A DNA stretch of 37,722 nucleotides, from positions 1-37,722 of the forward strand of contig NZ_JAGMUL010000052.1 in NCBI RefSeq assembly GCF_019049285.1, read 5' to 3'. This document shows positions 16,340-25,175 of the stretch, one piece after another. The notes below the pieces were generated by a model that saw nothing but the letters and a program-made list of their open reading frames with translations, did no database searches and was not told the origin of the DNA. Numbering within the stretch: position 1 is the first letter of the stretch; each line of letters begins with the position of its first letter. The DNA comes from Streptomyces sp. AC550_RSS872. Lineage in GTDB: Bacteria > Actinomycetota > Actinomycetes > Streptomycetales > Streptomycetaceae. Both the position numbers and the translations under genes were made by a program.

Positions 16340-16481
16340 GTGACGAAGTCCCCCCGAAAAGTGATCATCGGCGGCCCCAATCTATGCCGCGTACCGTGGC
16401 CGGCCACAGTCCCGGATCAGCCCACATCCGAGAATGATCTTTTCGTCAATGGATTCCCGACACCCCGAGGTGGTTCTTCCC

Positions 16482-16820
16482 ATGCACGACTCCGACTCCG
16501 CATCGTCCTCGCCGTCGTCCCCTGACCCCCAATCCCCGTCCGGACCGCCTGCAAGCCCGGGCGGCAGCAACACCGTCGGGGTTGAGGAAGCGCACCAGAT
16601 CCTGGGCACCGTCATCGCCTGGTACAACCGGCAGCTCCTGCTCGCACGGCGCTCCGATGACCAGCAGCGCCTGGAGGAACTGACCGCGCAGCGGCAGGAG
16701 TGCGTCGAGGACCAGGTCCGGCTCAGGGAAGCCGGGCCCGAGGAGACCGCGCGTCTCGCCGACGTCTACACCGAGCTGCTCAAGGAGCTGGAGGCTTCCG
16801 TGCCGCAGTCGGAGGCGTAG
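16482..16820 (+). CDS. Small coiled-coil protein divergent from the STAND gene, 112 aa
   Basis: ATG at 16482 with GAGGTGG nine bases before it; an upstream in-frame ATG at 16449 is an alternative. The first ~30 residues are Ser/Pro/Asp-rich and probably unstructured. Residues ~35-105 form a long helix with heptad-like spacing (HQILGTVIAWYNRQLLLARR, LEELTAQRQECVEDQVRLRE, ARLADVYTELLKELEAS). It starts 142 bases from the STAND ATPase start and may share a control region with it. I know no named family; partnership with the ATPase is inferred from position. Confidence 0.68.
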   Translation: MHDSDSASSSPSSPDPQSPSGPPASPGGSNTVGVEEAHQILGTVIAWYNRQLLLARRSDDQQRLEELTAQRQECVEDQVRLREAGPEETARLADVYTELLKELEASVPQSEA

Positions 16821-17002
16821 CCGCGGTGCTCGCCGCGCGGTCTGGCCTGCCTGGGGGTCCGGGCCGACGCGGCACACCGAAGCGTGCCGTCTCAAGATTG
16901 GTTCCAGAACGAGGTCGTTGCCAGAGAGTTCGCGGCCAGGGGCGACGACGAAGGCGAGGCTGCTAACACCTTCTGTCCATGACGAGACCAGCGAAAGCCG
17001 CG

Positions 17003-17443
17003 TCAGTCCTGTGTGGAGGGCATATCCGACTTTGGCGACGACGAGGGCGTGGTGAAAGTTATCCCTGAGAAGTCTCTGCCCTGCAAAATCGGCCCGTGGA
17101 AGGTGCCACCGCTGATCGTGCTGTGGACTTCACCGTCGCCGGCGCGAACCAGCCTCGCCTGTTCGTGCCATCGCTCCAAGTCCGTGCGGAAGTCTGTGTC
17201 CACCGCCGCCCGCACCGCCAGAGCGGTACTCAGTGCCTGCGCGCGTGCTGGGTCGGTCGGGGACCGCTCCAGCTCCACCAGCTCCGCCTCCCCCGAGCTC
17301 ACCGAAGCACCATCCTCAGTGTCCTGCCCGTTTTGGAACGGGCGGCGGGCTATTGCACTCAGCCCCGCCCACGCCTGTCGGCCGATCTCACCGCCAGCCC
17401 CGCCCGCCAATGCCACCAGCAGTCCGACCGATACGGGATCCAT
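17003..17443 (-). CDS. Small STAND-partner protein with QGRD motif, 146 aa
   Basis: ATG at 17443 with GGAGGG in front. Residues 5-35 are hydrophobic and Gly/Ala-rich (VGLLVALAGGAGGEI), possibly membrane-associated. A helical middle follows (SPTDPARAQALSTALAVRAA). Residues 109-130 carry the motif TISGGTFHGPILQGRDFSG. The same motif occurs at residues ~20-38 of the NB-ARC ATPase encoded divergently at 17657. Sharing a short motif across a divergent pair suggests that both bind the same partner or each other. Proteins of this form are frequent in Streptomyces, but their function is not established to my knowledge. Confidence 0.75.
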   Translation of the reverse strand: MDPVSVGLLVALAGGAGGEIGRQAWAGLSAIARRPFQNGQDTEDGASVSSGEAELVELERSPTDPARAQALSTALAVRAAVDTDFRTDLERWHEQARLVRAGDGEVHSTISGGTFHGPILQGRDFSGITFTTPSSSPKSDMPSTQD

Positions 17444-17656
17444 TCGGCACCCTCCGTACGTGCACGCTCAACAGGATCAACACGCTACGAGGAAACCTGG
17501 TTCCAGCGAAGCCGATTCGAGCATCCGCGCCGGCGTGCCGTGGGCACCGCACGACATCGCTGGCGCCCTCCGGACGGCCCGCCGCAGAGGCTCATGACCA
17601 GGTGGGCACCGTGGAGTGATACTGGGCTGCCGACAGGAGTGGAACATGGGGGAGCA

Positions 17657-19519
17657 GTGTCCGGGGAGCACGACAGGCGGCACGCAGACCGGCAGGCGCA
17701 CAACGAGATACACAACGAGATCACGGGCGGGGTCTTCCTGGGCCCGGTGATCCAGGGCAGGGACATCACGATACGGCCGCCCGGGCCCGTCCCCACAGCG
17801 ATGTCGGGTCTTCCCCCCGCCTCGGCCACGTTCACCGGGCGAGATGAGGAGGTCGCCAAACTCCTCCAGGCCTTGGCGCCCGGCGAGCGACATCAAACGG
17901 TCCTGGTGTCGGCGCTCGCCGGATTGGGAGGGATTGGCAAGACAGAGCTGGCCCTGCAGACCGCTGCGCGCGCCTTGCGCACCGAAGGCTGGTTCCCCGG
18001 CGGGGTCTTGTTCATCGACATGTTCGGGTACGACCCTGAGAACCCGCTCACCCCCGAGCACGCGCTCACTAGCTGGCTACGCGCCCTGGGTGTACGCCAC
18101 GAGGACATCCCACCCGACCTTCAGGGACGTTCCCTGCTGTACCGCAGCAGGCTGTCCGCGTTCGCGGCAGCAGGTCTCCGCGTCCTCGTCGTGATCGACA
18201 ATGCCTCCAGCGAGGACCAGGTACGACCGTTGCTCCCCACCGACGGCGTCACTGCAGCCCTCGTGACCTCCCGCGACACCCTAGATGTGGGCGCCCGCCT
18301 GCACGATCTGGGCGGCATCGACGAGGCCGCCTCCATCGAATTGCTGGACCAAACCATCCGGGAAGCGCGAGGCTCCGACGACACCCGGGTGTCGGACGCG
18401 CCGCATGATGCCGCCGTGATCGCCCGGTTGTGCGGGGGCCTGCCGCTGGCCCTGAGGATCACCGCCGCGCTGCTGGCCGACAGCCCCGGACGCCCCGTGG
18501 CATCGTTGGCCGACGCCCTGAAAGCCGAGCACTCCCGCCTGGACCGGCTACGCCGTGGAGACCGCGCGGTGCGGGCCGCCTTCGATCTGTCCTACCGGCG
18601 TCTCACCGATCGCGACAGCAGGCTCTTCAGGCTGCTGCCCATCAACCTCGGTCCTGACATCTCTACCGAGTCCGCTGCCCAGCTGGCGGACGCTACCGAA
18701 ACTGAGACCGAGGACGTTCTCCAAGGCCTCGCCCGCGCTCACCTAGTTGACCCTGGGGCAGCCTGGGGCCGGTGGCGCATGCACGACCTGGTGCGCCTGT
18801 ACGCCAGTGACCTTGGCCGAGTCCACGCCGACGGCGACGACCGCGCCCAGGCACAAAAGCGGCTTCACCAGCACCTTGCGAACACTTGCAACGACGCGCG
18901 TGCCGTCATGATCAACTATGGCCGAACCAACTACCGCTCCCCCCGATTCAACCGCTGGAGGGAAGCCGAGGAGTGGATCGCGGCCGAGCGCCTTAGCATC
19001 GTTAGCGTGATCACGGCCGACCCGCCGGTCGCTGAACCCAAGGTGTCTACGGTGTTCGCCGCAGTGGTCCAGGACTATCTCAGCGAGGAGCGCATGCTGG
19101 ACGACCTGCGTGCCATCACTCAGGTCATCCGGAACATCGCAGACAAACGCCAGTGCTCTCCCGCACTCAGTAACCTCGCATTGTTCCGCCTCGGCGCCAG
19201 TCACGTCCGCGCAGGCATCAGCGAAGAGGCGATCCCGATCCTCCTGCAGGCGGCGGCCATCGCACGCGCCAGGGGTGCGGCCGAGTACGAGCAGACGTGC
19301 CTCGAAAAGCTTCGCCACGGTCTGCACAAGATGCATACGAGGAGGGTGCTCGATCCGGAGGGTCAGCAGATGATCGAGGACTACGTCTTTGGGCAGGACG
19401 AGGTCCTGTGGGTCGAGCACTCCCGCCCCAGGGCAAGGGTGGACGATCCATGGGCTCCATGGGCATGCGGCTGTCGCACATGCTGGAGCAGGCTGATGGC
19501 GGAAGCCCGGAGCGTGTAG
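17657..19519 (+). CDS. NB-ARC STAND ATPase with N-terminal QGRD motif, 620 aa
   Basis: I use the GTG at 17657; the GTG at 17639 is an alternative, and the long frame further upstream is not coding. Residues ~20-38 hold the motif NEITGGVFLGPVIQGRDI. The NB-ARC domain follows: P-loop GLGGIGKT (89-96), Walker B LRVLVVIDNA, a sensor ALVTSRDT, the GLPL-type motif CGGLPLALRITA, and a winged-helix part with FDLSYRRL and MHDLVRLYA. The C-terminus is helical but without clear TPRs and ends with a Cys pair (CGCRTCW). The layout matches the ATPase half of AfsR-like regulators without the SARP DNA-binding domain. It probably acts as a signal-dependent switch; the effector is unknown. Confidence 0.85.
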   Translation: MSGEHDRRHADRQAHNEIHNEITGGVFLGPVIQGRDITIRPPGPVPTAMSGLPPASATFTGRDEEVAKLLQALAPGERHQTVLVSALAGLGGIGKTELALQTAARALRTEGWFPGGVLFIDMFGYDPENPLTPEHALTSWLRALGVRHEDIPPDLQGRSLLYRSRLSAFAAAGLRVLVVIDNASSEDQVRPLLPTDGVTAALVTSRDTLDVGARLHDLGGIDEAASIELLDQTIREARGSDDTRVSDAPHDAAVIARLCGGLPLALRITAALLADSPGRPVASLADALKAEHSRLDRLRRGDRAVRAAFDLSYRRLTDRDSRLFRLLPINLGPDISTESAAQLADATETETEDVLQGLARAHLVDPGAAWGRWRMHDLVRLYASDLGRVHADGDDRAQAQKRLHQHLANTCNDARAVMINYGRTNYRSPRFNRWREAEEWIAAERLSIVSVITADPPVAEPKVSTVFAAVVQDYLSEERMLDDLRAITQVIRNIADKRQCSPALSNLALFRLGASHVRAGISEEAIPILLQAAAIARARGAAEYEQTCLEKLRHGLHKMHTRRVLDPEGQQMIEDYVFGQDEVLWVEHSRPRARVDDPWAPWACGCRTCWSRLMAEARSV

Positions 19520-19710
19520 ACACAGGGCTCGCTCGCCTCTTGCGCGGGCGCCCGAAGGATCCGACGGTGCTTCATCCCTTGCGGCGGCCGCCTTCCTGTG
19601 GGGCCCTTACACTCCGTCCGCCCCCGGGCGCCAGCATGCCGAGATGCTTGAGCGAACTCCTGCGCGCTGGCACGCCCCGTGCACTGCTGCCGAAGCTGAG
19701 CTAGAACCGC

Positions 19711-21522
19711 CTAGGCGGGCACGGGCAGCGCGGCCGTCGGGGCGGGCGGGTGGAGCTGGCGTGGCTGCTGGGCGGGCATCAGCGGGCAGGCCAGGCCGGC
19801 GATCGTGATGAGGTCGTCGCGGTACTGCGGCATCGCCCTGTGAAGTCGGCGCTGTACGGCCCAGAAACGTGCTGCTTCCTCGGGGGTGTAGGGGCGGGCC
19901 TGTTCCGCGAGCAAGGCCAGTTCGGCCGCCGGGCGGGATGTCCAACTCCCCTGGCCATCCAGGGTATTGCGGTATAGAGGGTGGGCGTCGCGCCGCATCA
20001 CCAGGACTGAGTCCACGGCGGACAGCCGCTCCGCGGCCGCCACCACCTCGGGCAGAACGGCGTAGTGCAGGTCATGCCCGGCGGCGGTGGTGAACCGCGT
20101 GGGCACGCCCCGCTCGCTCACGCGGGCGTAGCGGGCGGCCGTGCCCTGGCGGGAATCGGCCGCGCGCACCGCCAGGACGACCAGCTCCACTCGATAGCCG
20201 GCCTGCTGGTACAAAGCTGCGCTGGTGACGAACCCGGCGGCGGTTGCCGGGGTGATCTCGATGACCGCGTCGCCGCGCCGCTCGCGTACGTATGCTTCGG
20301 CCTGCGCCTGCCAGGCCCGGTAGTCGGCGCGGATGCGTGCCGAGGCCGTGCGCGGCTCCTCACGCAGCAGCTGCAGGTAGTCGGGGTGGTTGAACTTGAA
20401 GTCGTCGCCTGTGATGTGGGTGGGGCCGTCCCGTAGCGTGCCGCGGACCATGTGAGCGGCCCGGGTCTTTCCTGCGCCGGGCTGGCCCATCACATACACC
20501 GCGACGGGCTTGTCCTGCGGTGTGATCCGCCCCAGGGTCGGAACGATCAACTCGTCGAAGATCCAGCGGTGTTCCGCCGCGGAGAGCCGGTGGTAGTCGA
20601 CCCCGGGCGCCTGCCGGCGCGGCTGGACGGTGCGGCGGACCGGTTCGGCCCACGCGGCGGCGCGCTCGGCATCCCGCCGCACCGCCAGCGACCAGTCCTC
20701 CGGCAGCCGGGGATCGGCAAGACGCCGGTCGGCGTCGGCGAGCTGACGGCGGAATTGGCCTGTCTCCCTGGCGCCCCACGGACGCCTCCGCTCCGCGAGG
20801 ACCGCGTCTGCCGCGCCGGGCGGGCGGCGCCAGGTCCCGGCGGGGTCGAGTTCGTTGTCGTACACGGCCAATAGCGCCGTCTCGGTGGCGCGCCGTACGA
20901 CGAAGACCCGGTCCGCCAGCCGGGCGGCTTCCACCATGGTGAGGGTGTCGACCAGGGCGGCTGCGCAGGCGTCGTGGTTGTCCCAGGAGACGTAGCGGGC
21001 CCGGCCCTGTTCGGCGAGACGCAGGTACCGGTCCAGAATGCCGAGCTGGCTGACAGCCTCGGGCACGGCCAGGGCCACGATCTCGATGCGGTAGCCCGCC
21101 TGCCGGTACGCGGCGAGCCCGGCCAGGAACTCCTGTGGATGCGCCAACGGCGCCTCGACCACCGCGTCGTACCGGTTGTGCCGCACGTGTGCCTCGATGC
21201 CGGCCTGCCACTGGTAGGTCTCCGGCCGCACCCGCACCCCGGCGGTGCGCACGTCTTCGGCGAGGAAGGCGGTGTAGTGGGGGTGGGCGCTCTTGTAGGC
21301 GTCACGGTCTACGCGTACACCGCCGCCCCGCCGCATGAGCGCGGCGTGCACCAGGTCGACGACCAGCGTCTTGCCGCTGCCGGGCGGCCCGGCGACGAAT
21401 ACCACCACGGGCTGTTGCTGAGGGGCGGCGTCCTTGGTCCAGGTCGGCAGGATCTGGGACGCCAGGATCTCCTCGTGCTGCCCTTCGGTCAGGACAACCG
21501 GGATGACGTCCTCGTCTTTCAC
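19711..21522 (-). CDS. Tandem zeta-toxin-family kinase, 603 aa
   Basis: GTG at 21522 with GGGG upstream. Two zeta-type domains are fused head to tail. The first has P-loop GPPGSGKT (45-52) and DRDAYKSAHPHY (72-83); the second has GQPGAGKT (346-353) and GDDFKFNHPDY (372-382). Both keep an acidic strand (VVEAP, VIEIT) and an AGYR-[IV]-E-[IL]-V strand. Single zeta kinases phosphorylate UDP-N-acetylglucosamine and block cell-wall synthesis when epsilon antitoxin is lost. No epsilon gene flanks this one, so it may be self-limited, act on another substrate, or be a chromosomal-type zeta homologue. It is divergent from tap. Confidence 0.85.
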   Translation of the reverse strand: MKDEDVIPVVLTEGQHEEILASQILPTWTKDAAPQQQPVVVFVAGPPGSGKTLVVDLVHAALMRRGGGVRVDRDAYKSAHPHYTAFLAEDVRTAGVRVRPETYQWQAGIEAHVRHNRYDAVVEAPLAHPQEFLAGLAAYRQAGYRIEIVALAVPEAVSQLGILDRYLRLAEQGRARYVSWDNHDACAAALVDTLTMVEAARLADRVFVVRRATETALLAVYDNELDPAGTWRRPPGAADAVLAERRRPWGARETGQFRRQLADADRRLADPRLPEDWSLAVRRDAERAAAWAEPVRRTVQPRRQAPGVDYHRLSAAEHRWIFDELIVPTLGRITPQDKPVAVYVMGQPGAGKTRAAHMVRGTLRDGPTHITGDDFKFNHPDYLQLLREEPRTASARIRADYRAWQAQAEAYVRERRGDAVIEITPATAAGFVTSAALYQQAGYRVELVVLAVRAADSRQGTAARYARVSERGVPTRFTTAAGHDLHYAVLPEVVAAAERLSAVDSVLVMRRDAHPLYRNTLDGQGSWTSRPAAELALLAEQARPYTPEEAARFWAVQRRLHRAMPQYRDDLITIAGLACPLMPAQQPRQLHPPAPTAALPVPA

Positions 21523-21579
21523 CGCAACCCCTTCAGCTCGCCTTACTGGTCTGTCGCGCCACAGAGCATACAGTCAAAT

Positions 21580-21627
21580 GTGATGTTCAAAGTGAGGTTC
21601 ATAGTTACGTTGAGTGTGAAGTTCGGG
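21580..21627. promoter_or_regulatory. Four 12-bp-period direct repeats between zeta and tap
   Basis: Units begin at 21580, 21592, 21604 and 21616: GTGATGTTCAAA, GTGAGGTTCATA, GTTACGTTGAGT and GTGAAGTTCGGG. The exact 12-base spacing places each unit on nearly the same DNA face. The last ends 25 bases before the tap ATG, and the first starts 58 bases from the zeta start. Repeats like this usually bind an oligomerising regulator. Confidence 0.8.
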
Positions 21628-21652
21628 TAGGGTGGGCGTAGGAGGTCGCTGT

Positions 21653-23815
21653 ATGCCCACAGAAGAAGAACTGATGGCGCGGGCCGCGGAGCTGCTGGCC
21701 CGAGGCCCTCTGCTGCCACCGCCGGCCGAACGGAAGCGGCTGCGTGAAGCCTCAGGACTGACCCAGGAGGACGTGGCGGTCGCGCTGCAGACGAAGCGCG
21801 AGACCGTGAACGGCTGGGAGACCGGCCGCACGATGCCCCGCCCGCCGCGTCTCGCTGCCTACAAGCACCTGCTGGACGGGTGGGCCGAGCAGTACCCGGC
21901 TCCCACGGACAACGTCAGCACCCACTCCGGCGTCACGGCCACGGAGACGTTCGCCGGCACATCCGCCTCGGCGCCGGCGACCGCGAAGGCTCCCGCCCGT
22001 CCGGCGGCGAGCAGCACCAGGCCGTCGACGTCGCGACGCACGGGTGCGAAGAAGGCGGTGGCGAAGAAGACCACCACGGCGGCCGCCGTGGACCCGCGCT
22101 TCGAGAACGGCCCGCTCGCGGTGGTCGACTGCGAGGACGGGCAGGTGTCGGCGTACTGCGTGGGCGGCCTGGTCCTGGACGTGCCCGCCAAGAGCATCCC
22201 GGCGCTGGTCGACTGGACGCTGTCCGAGGCCCGCCTGGGGCAGGCCCGGCTGCACCGCAACGGCCGCGACGCCGACCCGATTCTCGTCCTCACCGCTTCC
22301 GCGCTGGAGCGCTACGGTCTGCCCGCCGCCCTGTCGCAGGAGGAGCGGCGCGCGAGCCGACTGGCGGCCGGCCACAAGGTGGTCAAGCAGATTGAGAAGG
22401 CCGGACTCCAGCTCACCCAGCGCGGGTTCGGGCCGTGGGCCCGCGTGTTCCGCGAGCCCGAGGGGTCCAAGCGGCGCTGCGTCCAGCTGTGCATCCTGCC
22501 CTGGAACGCGCTGGACGCCCGGGAGTGGGACAAGAAGGACGACCCGCAGCTGCCGACGATGCACCCGGCCGACCTCGCCCGCTACCTCGGCCTGTACGCG
22601 GCCCGGGTGACGACGCCGCGCGGCAGCACCGCGACGACCGGCCTGGAGCTGATGACCGCGCTGCGCCCGCCGACCCGCGCGGAGAAGGACGAGGCCACCG
22701 GCGAGTTCAAGCGAGCCTTCAACGACGACGCGCTCACCCAGCTCTACCCCGTGGTGGAGTGCGAGGTCCCCGACGAGCACCCGATCCTCAAGGGCAAGTT
22801 CGCCCGGCACCACGAGCGCACCCCGGCAGAAATGCTGATGGAGGAGCCCTACAACTGGTGCCGGCCGCTGACCGATGACGAGTGCATGCAGCCCTACCTG
22901 GTTGCCATCGACGTCAACATGGCGTTCGCGGCGGCCGCGAATGGGCTCACCGTCGGCCTGAACGGCCCCACCCGTCTGACCGGCAACCCGAAGTTCGACC
23001 CGGCGTTGCCCGGCTCGTGGCTGGTCGACCTCTCCCACGTCGACCTCGCCCACGTGTTCGGGCGCACCATCGACGTCGGCCGGCTCCCCTCGCCGTTCAC
23101 GCCGACCGGCGAGCACCCGACCGGCCCGGCCTGGTACGCCACCCCGACCGTCGCCTACGCGGTGGAGCTCGGCTTCGACGTCGCGCCGATCGAGGCGTAC
23201 GTGCGCACCCAGACCGGCCGCTACCTGGACCCCTGGTACAAGCGGCTGCGCGACGCGTACGTGGAGACGATGGCCGACATGGGCGTCACCACCGACCTCA
23301 CCGGCCAGGAGTTCCTCGAGGCGATGGGGCGGCGCAAGCAGGTCGACCCGACGATGGCGCTGCTGGAGACCGCGATCAAGGCGACGGCTAAGGGCGCGAT
23401 CGGGAAGCTGAGGCAGCGCAGCCGGGGGCAGGTGCCGTACTACGAGCCCTACCCGGCGCTGAAACGGGAGACGTGGCGTCCCGACATCCGGGCCGCCGTG
23501 CTGGCGAGCCAGCGCGTCGGCCTGCACCGCAAGATGTTGAAGACCGCCGCCGCGGCCGACGTCTACCCGGTCGCGATCGGCACCGACGCGATCGTCTACC
23601 CCTCGCCCGGCCCGTCCCCGCTGGACGTCCTGCCGCACACGGCCGAGGGCAAGCCGGCGCCGGGCTCGTTCCGGCTCGGAGTCTCGCCCGGCATGGTCAA
23701 GCACCAGGGCACCCAGACCGTCCTGTGGGCGGAAGCCCAATTCGAGGAACACGGCGGCGTCTTCAACATCGCCAACCTCATCAAGACCGACCAGAGCGCC
23801 GGAGAAGGGGAGTAG
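21653..23815 (+). CDS. tap: Telomere-associated protein Tap, 720 aa
   Basis: ATG at 21653 with GGAGG seven bases before it. Length is as expected for Tap (~740 aa). An XRE helix-turn-helix occupies ~27-65 (LREASGLTQEDVAVALQTKR, then NGWETGRTMPRP), followed by an Ala/Thr-rich linker and a large polymerase-associated-like domain (VDWTLSEARLGQARLH, NCW-less GNPKFDPALPGSWLVDLSHV, KMLKTAAAADVYPVAIGTDA). In Streptomyces, Tap binds the 3' overhang palindromes at replicon ends and recruits the terminal protein for end patching. The next gene, tpg, starts 6 bases downstream, which is the classic tap-tpg order. Identification rests on the motif pattern plus this neighbourhood. Confidence 0.9.
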   Translation: MPTEEELMARAAELLARGPLLPPPAERKRLREASGLTQEDVAVALQTKRETVNGWETGRTMPRPPRLAAYKHLLDGWAEQYPAPTDNVSTHSGVTATETFAGTSASAPATAKAPARPAASSTRPSTSRRTGAKKAVAKKTTTAAAVDPRFENGPLAVVDCEDGQVSAYCVGGLVLDVPAKSIPALVDWTLSEARLGQARLHRNGRDADPILVLTASALERYGLPAALSQEERRASRLAAGHKVVKQIEKAGLQLTQRGFGPWARVFREPEGSKRRCVQLCILPWNALDAREWDKKDDPQLPTMHPADLARYLGLYAARVTTPRGSTATTGLELMTALRPPTRAEKDEATGEFKRAFNDDALTQLYPVVECEVPDEHPILKGKFARHHERTPAEMLMEEPYNWCRPLTDDECMQPYLVAIDVNMAFAAAANGLTVGLNGPTRLTGNPKFDPALPGSWLVDLSHVDLAHVFGRTIDVGRLPSPFTPTGEHPTGPAWYATPTVAYAVELGFDVAPIEAYVRTQTGRYLDPWYKRLRDAYVETMADMGVTTDLTGQEFLEAMGRRKQVDPTMALLETAIKATAKGAIGKLRQRSRGQVPYYEPYPALKRETWRPDIRAAVLASQRVGLHRKMLKTAAAADVYPVAIGTDAIVYPSPGPSPLDVLPHTAEGKPAPGSFRLGVSPGMVKHQGTQTVLWAEAQFEEHGGVFNIANLIKTDQSAGEGE

Positions 23816-23821
23816 CAGGTC

Positions 23822-24379
23822 ATGGTCGACTCGCTCGGGGACAGCCTGGATCACGCACTGGAGTCGGCGTTCACCCGCCGAATCCCGCAGAGCGCCCAGG
23901 CGCAGATGAAGTACCTGGTCAAGCAGCTCAAGGGCACCAAGGCCGCCGCGCAGGCGCTCGGGATCTCCCAGCGCACCGTGGAGCGCTACGTCGCGGGCAA
24001 GCTCAAGCGGCCCCGGCAGGACCTGCGCGGCCGCATAGAGCGTGAGGTCAAGCAGCGCTGGCAGCCGCAGGTGCGGGCAAAGGCGAGGAAGAAGGCCGCG
24101 AGCACCGGCGGCCTGGTCGTCTCCACCCGGGCGAAGTTCGGGTTCACCGCGGAGCCCGGCACCACCGAAGACGCCCGGATCCGCGACATCACCCAGGCCC
24201 TGCCGCCTGAGTTCGCCGACCGCCTGTTCACCGCCCGCGAGCAGGGTGCCACCGAGCAGGAGCTCCAGCAGATCGCCGCCGACGGCCTCGCCCGGATGTA
24301 CTTCCGCGCCAACAACAGCCGGGCGCACGGCCTGGGCGTGGAGTTCACCGACATCGAGCACATCCAGATCGAGCTCTAG
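23822..24379 (+). CDS. tpg: Telomere terminal protein Tpg, 185 aa
   Basis: ATG at 23822, six bases after the tap stop. Length is almost that of known Tpg (~184 aa). A helix-turn-helix lies at ~41-60 (AAAQALGISQRTVERYVAGK), and the conserved block QRWQPQVRAKARKKAASTGG runs from ~78. Tpg is covalently linked to the 5' ends and primes DNA synthesis; from memory, the linking residue is Thr114, and here residues 111-115 read EPGTT, so Thr114 is present. Expressed with tap. The paralog at 30431 differs at this position. Confidence 0.92.
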   Translation: MVDSLGDSLDHALESAFTRRIPQSAQAQMKYLVKQLKGTKAAAQALGISQRTVERYVAGKLKRPRQDLRGRIEREVKQRWQPQVRAKARKKAASTGGLVVSTRAKFGFTAEPGTTEDARIRDITQALPPEFADRLFTAREQGATEQELQQIAADGLARMYFRANNSRAHGLGVEFTDIEHIQIEL

Positions 24380-24389
24380 GAGAGAAATA

Positions 24390-24971
24390 GTGTCCGCTGA
24401 GTTCCCGCCCATCGACCGCGACAAGAGCCCGCTGTTCGACGCCGACCATGACCCGGTCCGCATCGCCGACGCGCTGCGCCGCAGCCCGCACTTCATCGCC
24501 GCGGACGCCGACGCTGGCGGCGACACGGTGTGGTTCACCACCGAGGCCGGCATCAACTACACGCTGACCTTCAAGGACCCGGAGCCCACCGACGACGACC
24601 TGCTGCCCGAGCCGGTACTCACCGAGGCCATCGCCGCGGCGATCCTCAACCACCCCGGCTTCGTCACCGCAGATGCGGACTCGCCGCGCGAGGACACCAT
24701 CACCGTCCAGACCCGCAACCAGGTGCGCCACCTCCTGGTCCTGGACATCGCCCGGGGCAACGCCATCGCCGAGGAAGACCTGTCCACCCCGGCCGTCGAC
24801 GTCGCCCTCGCCGCCGACCGGCTGCTCGCCAGCGACCCGAGCGACTCAGAGCGCGCCACGGCCGAACTCCTCAACTACGTGGCGGCCACCTGGGACAAGC
24901 AGGACCACCCGCTGCGCGAGCACGCCCAGGCCGTCGCCCGCGCCCTGCCCCAGCAGCGGAGCGAGGGGTGA
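24390..24971 (+). CDS. Acidic hypothetical protein in the tap-tpg operon, 193 aa
   Basis: GTG at 24390 with GGAGAG ahead, 10 bases after the tpg stop, so it is the third gene of the operon. The protein is acidic. Residues ~20-65 (RIADALRRSPHFIAADADAG, then VWFTTEAGINYTLTF) look like a small folded domain. The second half is helical (PAVDVALAADRLLA, ATAELLNYVAATWDK). I do not recognise the family. Position suggests a role linked to telomere replication, but no motif proves it. Confidence 0.75.
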   Translation: MSAEFPPIDRDKSPLFDADHDPVRIADALRRSPHFIAADADAGGDTVWFTTEAGINYTLTFKDPEPTDDDLLPEPVLTEAIAAAILNHPGFVTADADSPREDTITVQTRNQVRHLLVLDIARGNAIAEEDLSTPAVDVALAADRLLASDPSDSERATAELLNYVAATWDKQDHPLREHAQAVARALPQQRSEG

Positions 24972-25108
24972 TAGCCACCGTTCCCGCCTCCCACGGATTC
25001 GGGAAAGCCAAGCTGCAGCTCGATAGCGACGCCGCAGAGCACGAGCGCCGCCGGGCTGACCACCGCCACCGGCCACGGCTTCGGCGGCACTGGCTGTCGA
25101 CCCCGTAG

Positions 25109-25153
25109 CTTGCGCCGTACGCAAGTAGGCCCCGAACCGCGCGCCGGTTCGGG
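25109..25153 (+). terminator. Double hairpin terminator after the tap-tpg operon
   Basis: A CTTGCG/CGCAAG stem-loop (25109-25125) is followed at once by a nine-base CCCGAACCG/CGGTTCGGG hairpin (25131-25153). They lie 138 bases beyond the operon and face the convergent gene ending at 25176. Confidence 0.75.
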
Positions 25154-25175
25154 CCCCTCGTGACATGACGACAGA

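Noticed and set aside
17096..17656. Long N-terminal extension of the NB-ARC frame
   Set aside because: It overlaps the - strand gene at 17003-17443 and has Arg/Pro/Cys-rich shadow composition; natural sequence begins near 17639-17657.
21752..24556. A 934-codon - strand frame opposite tap-tpg
   Set aside because: Tap and Tpg are recognisable on the + strand; this frame is Arg/Gly/Leu shadow without start signals.
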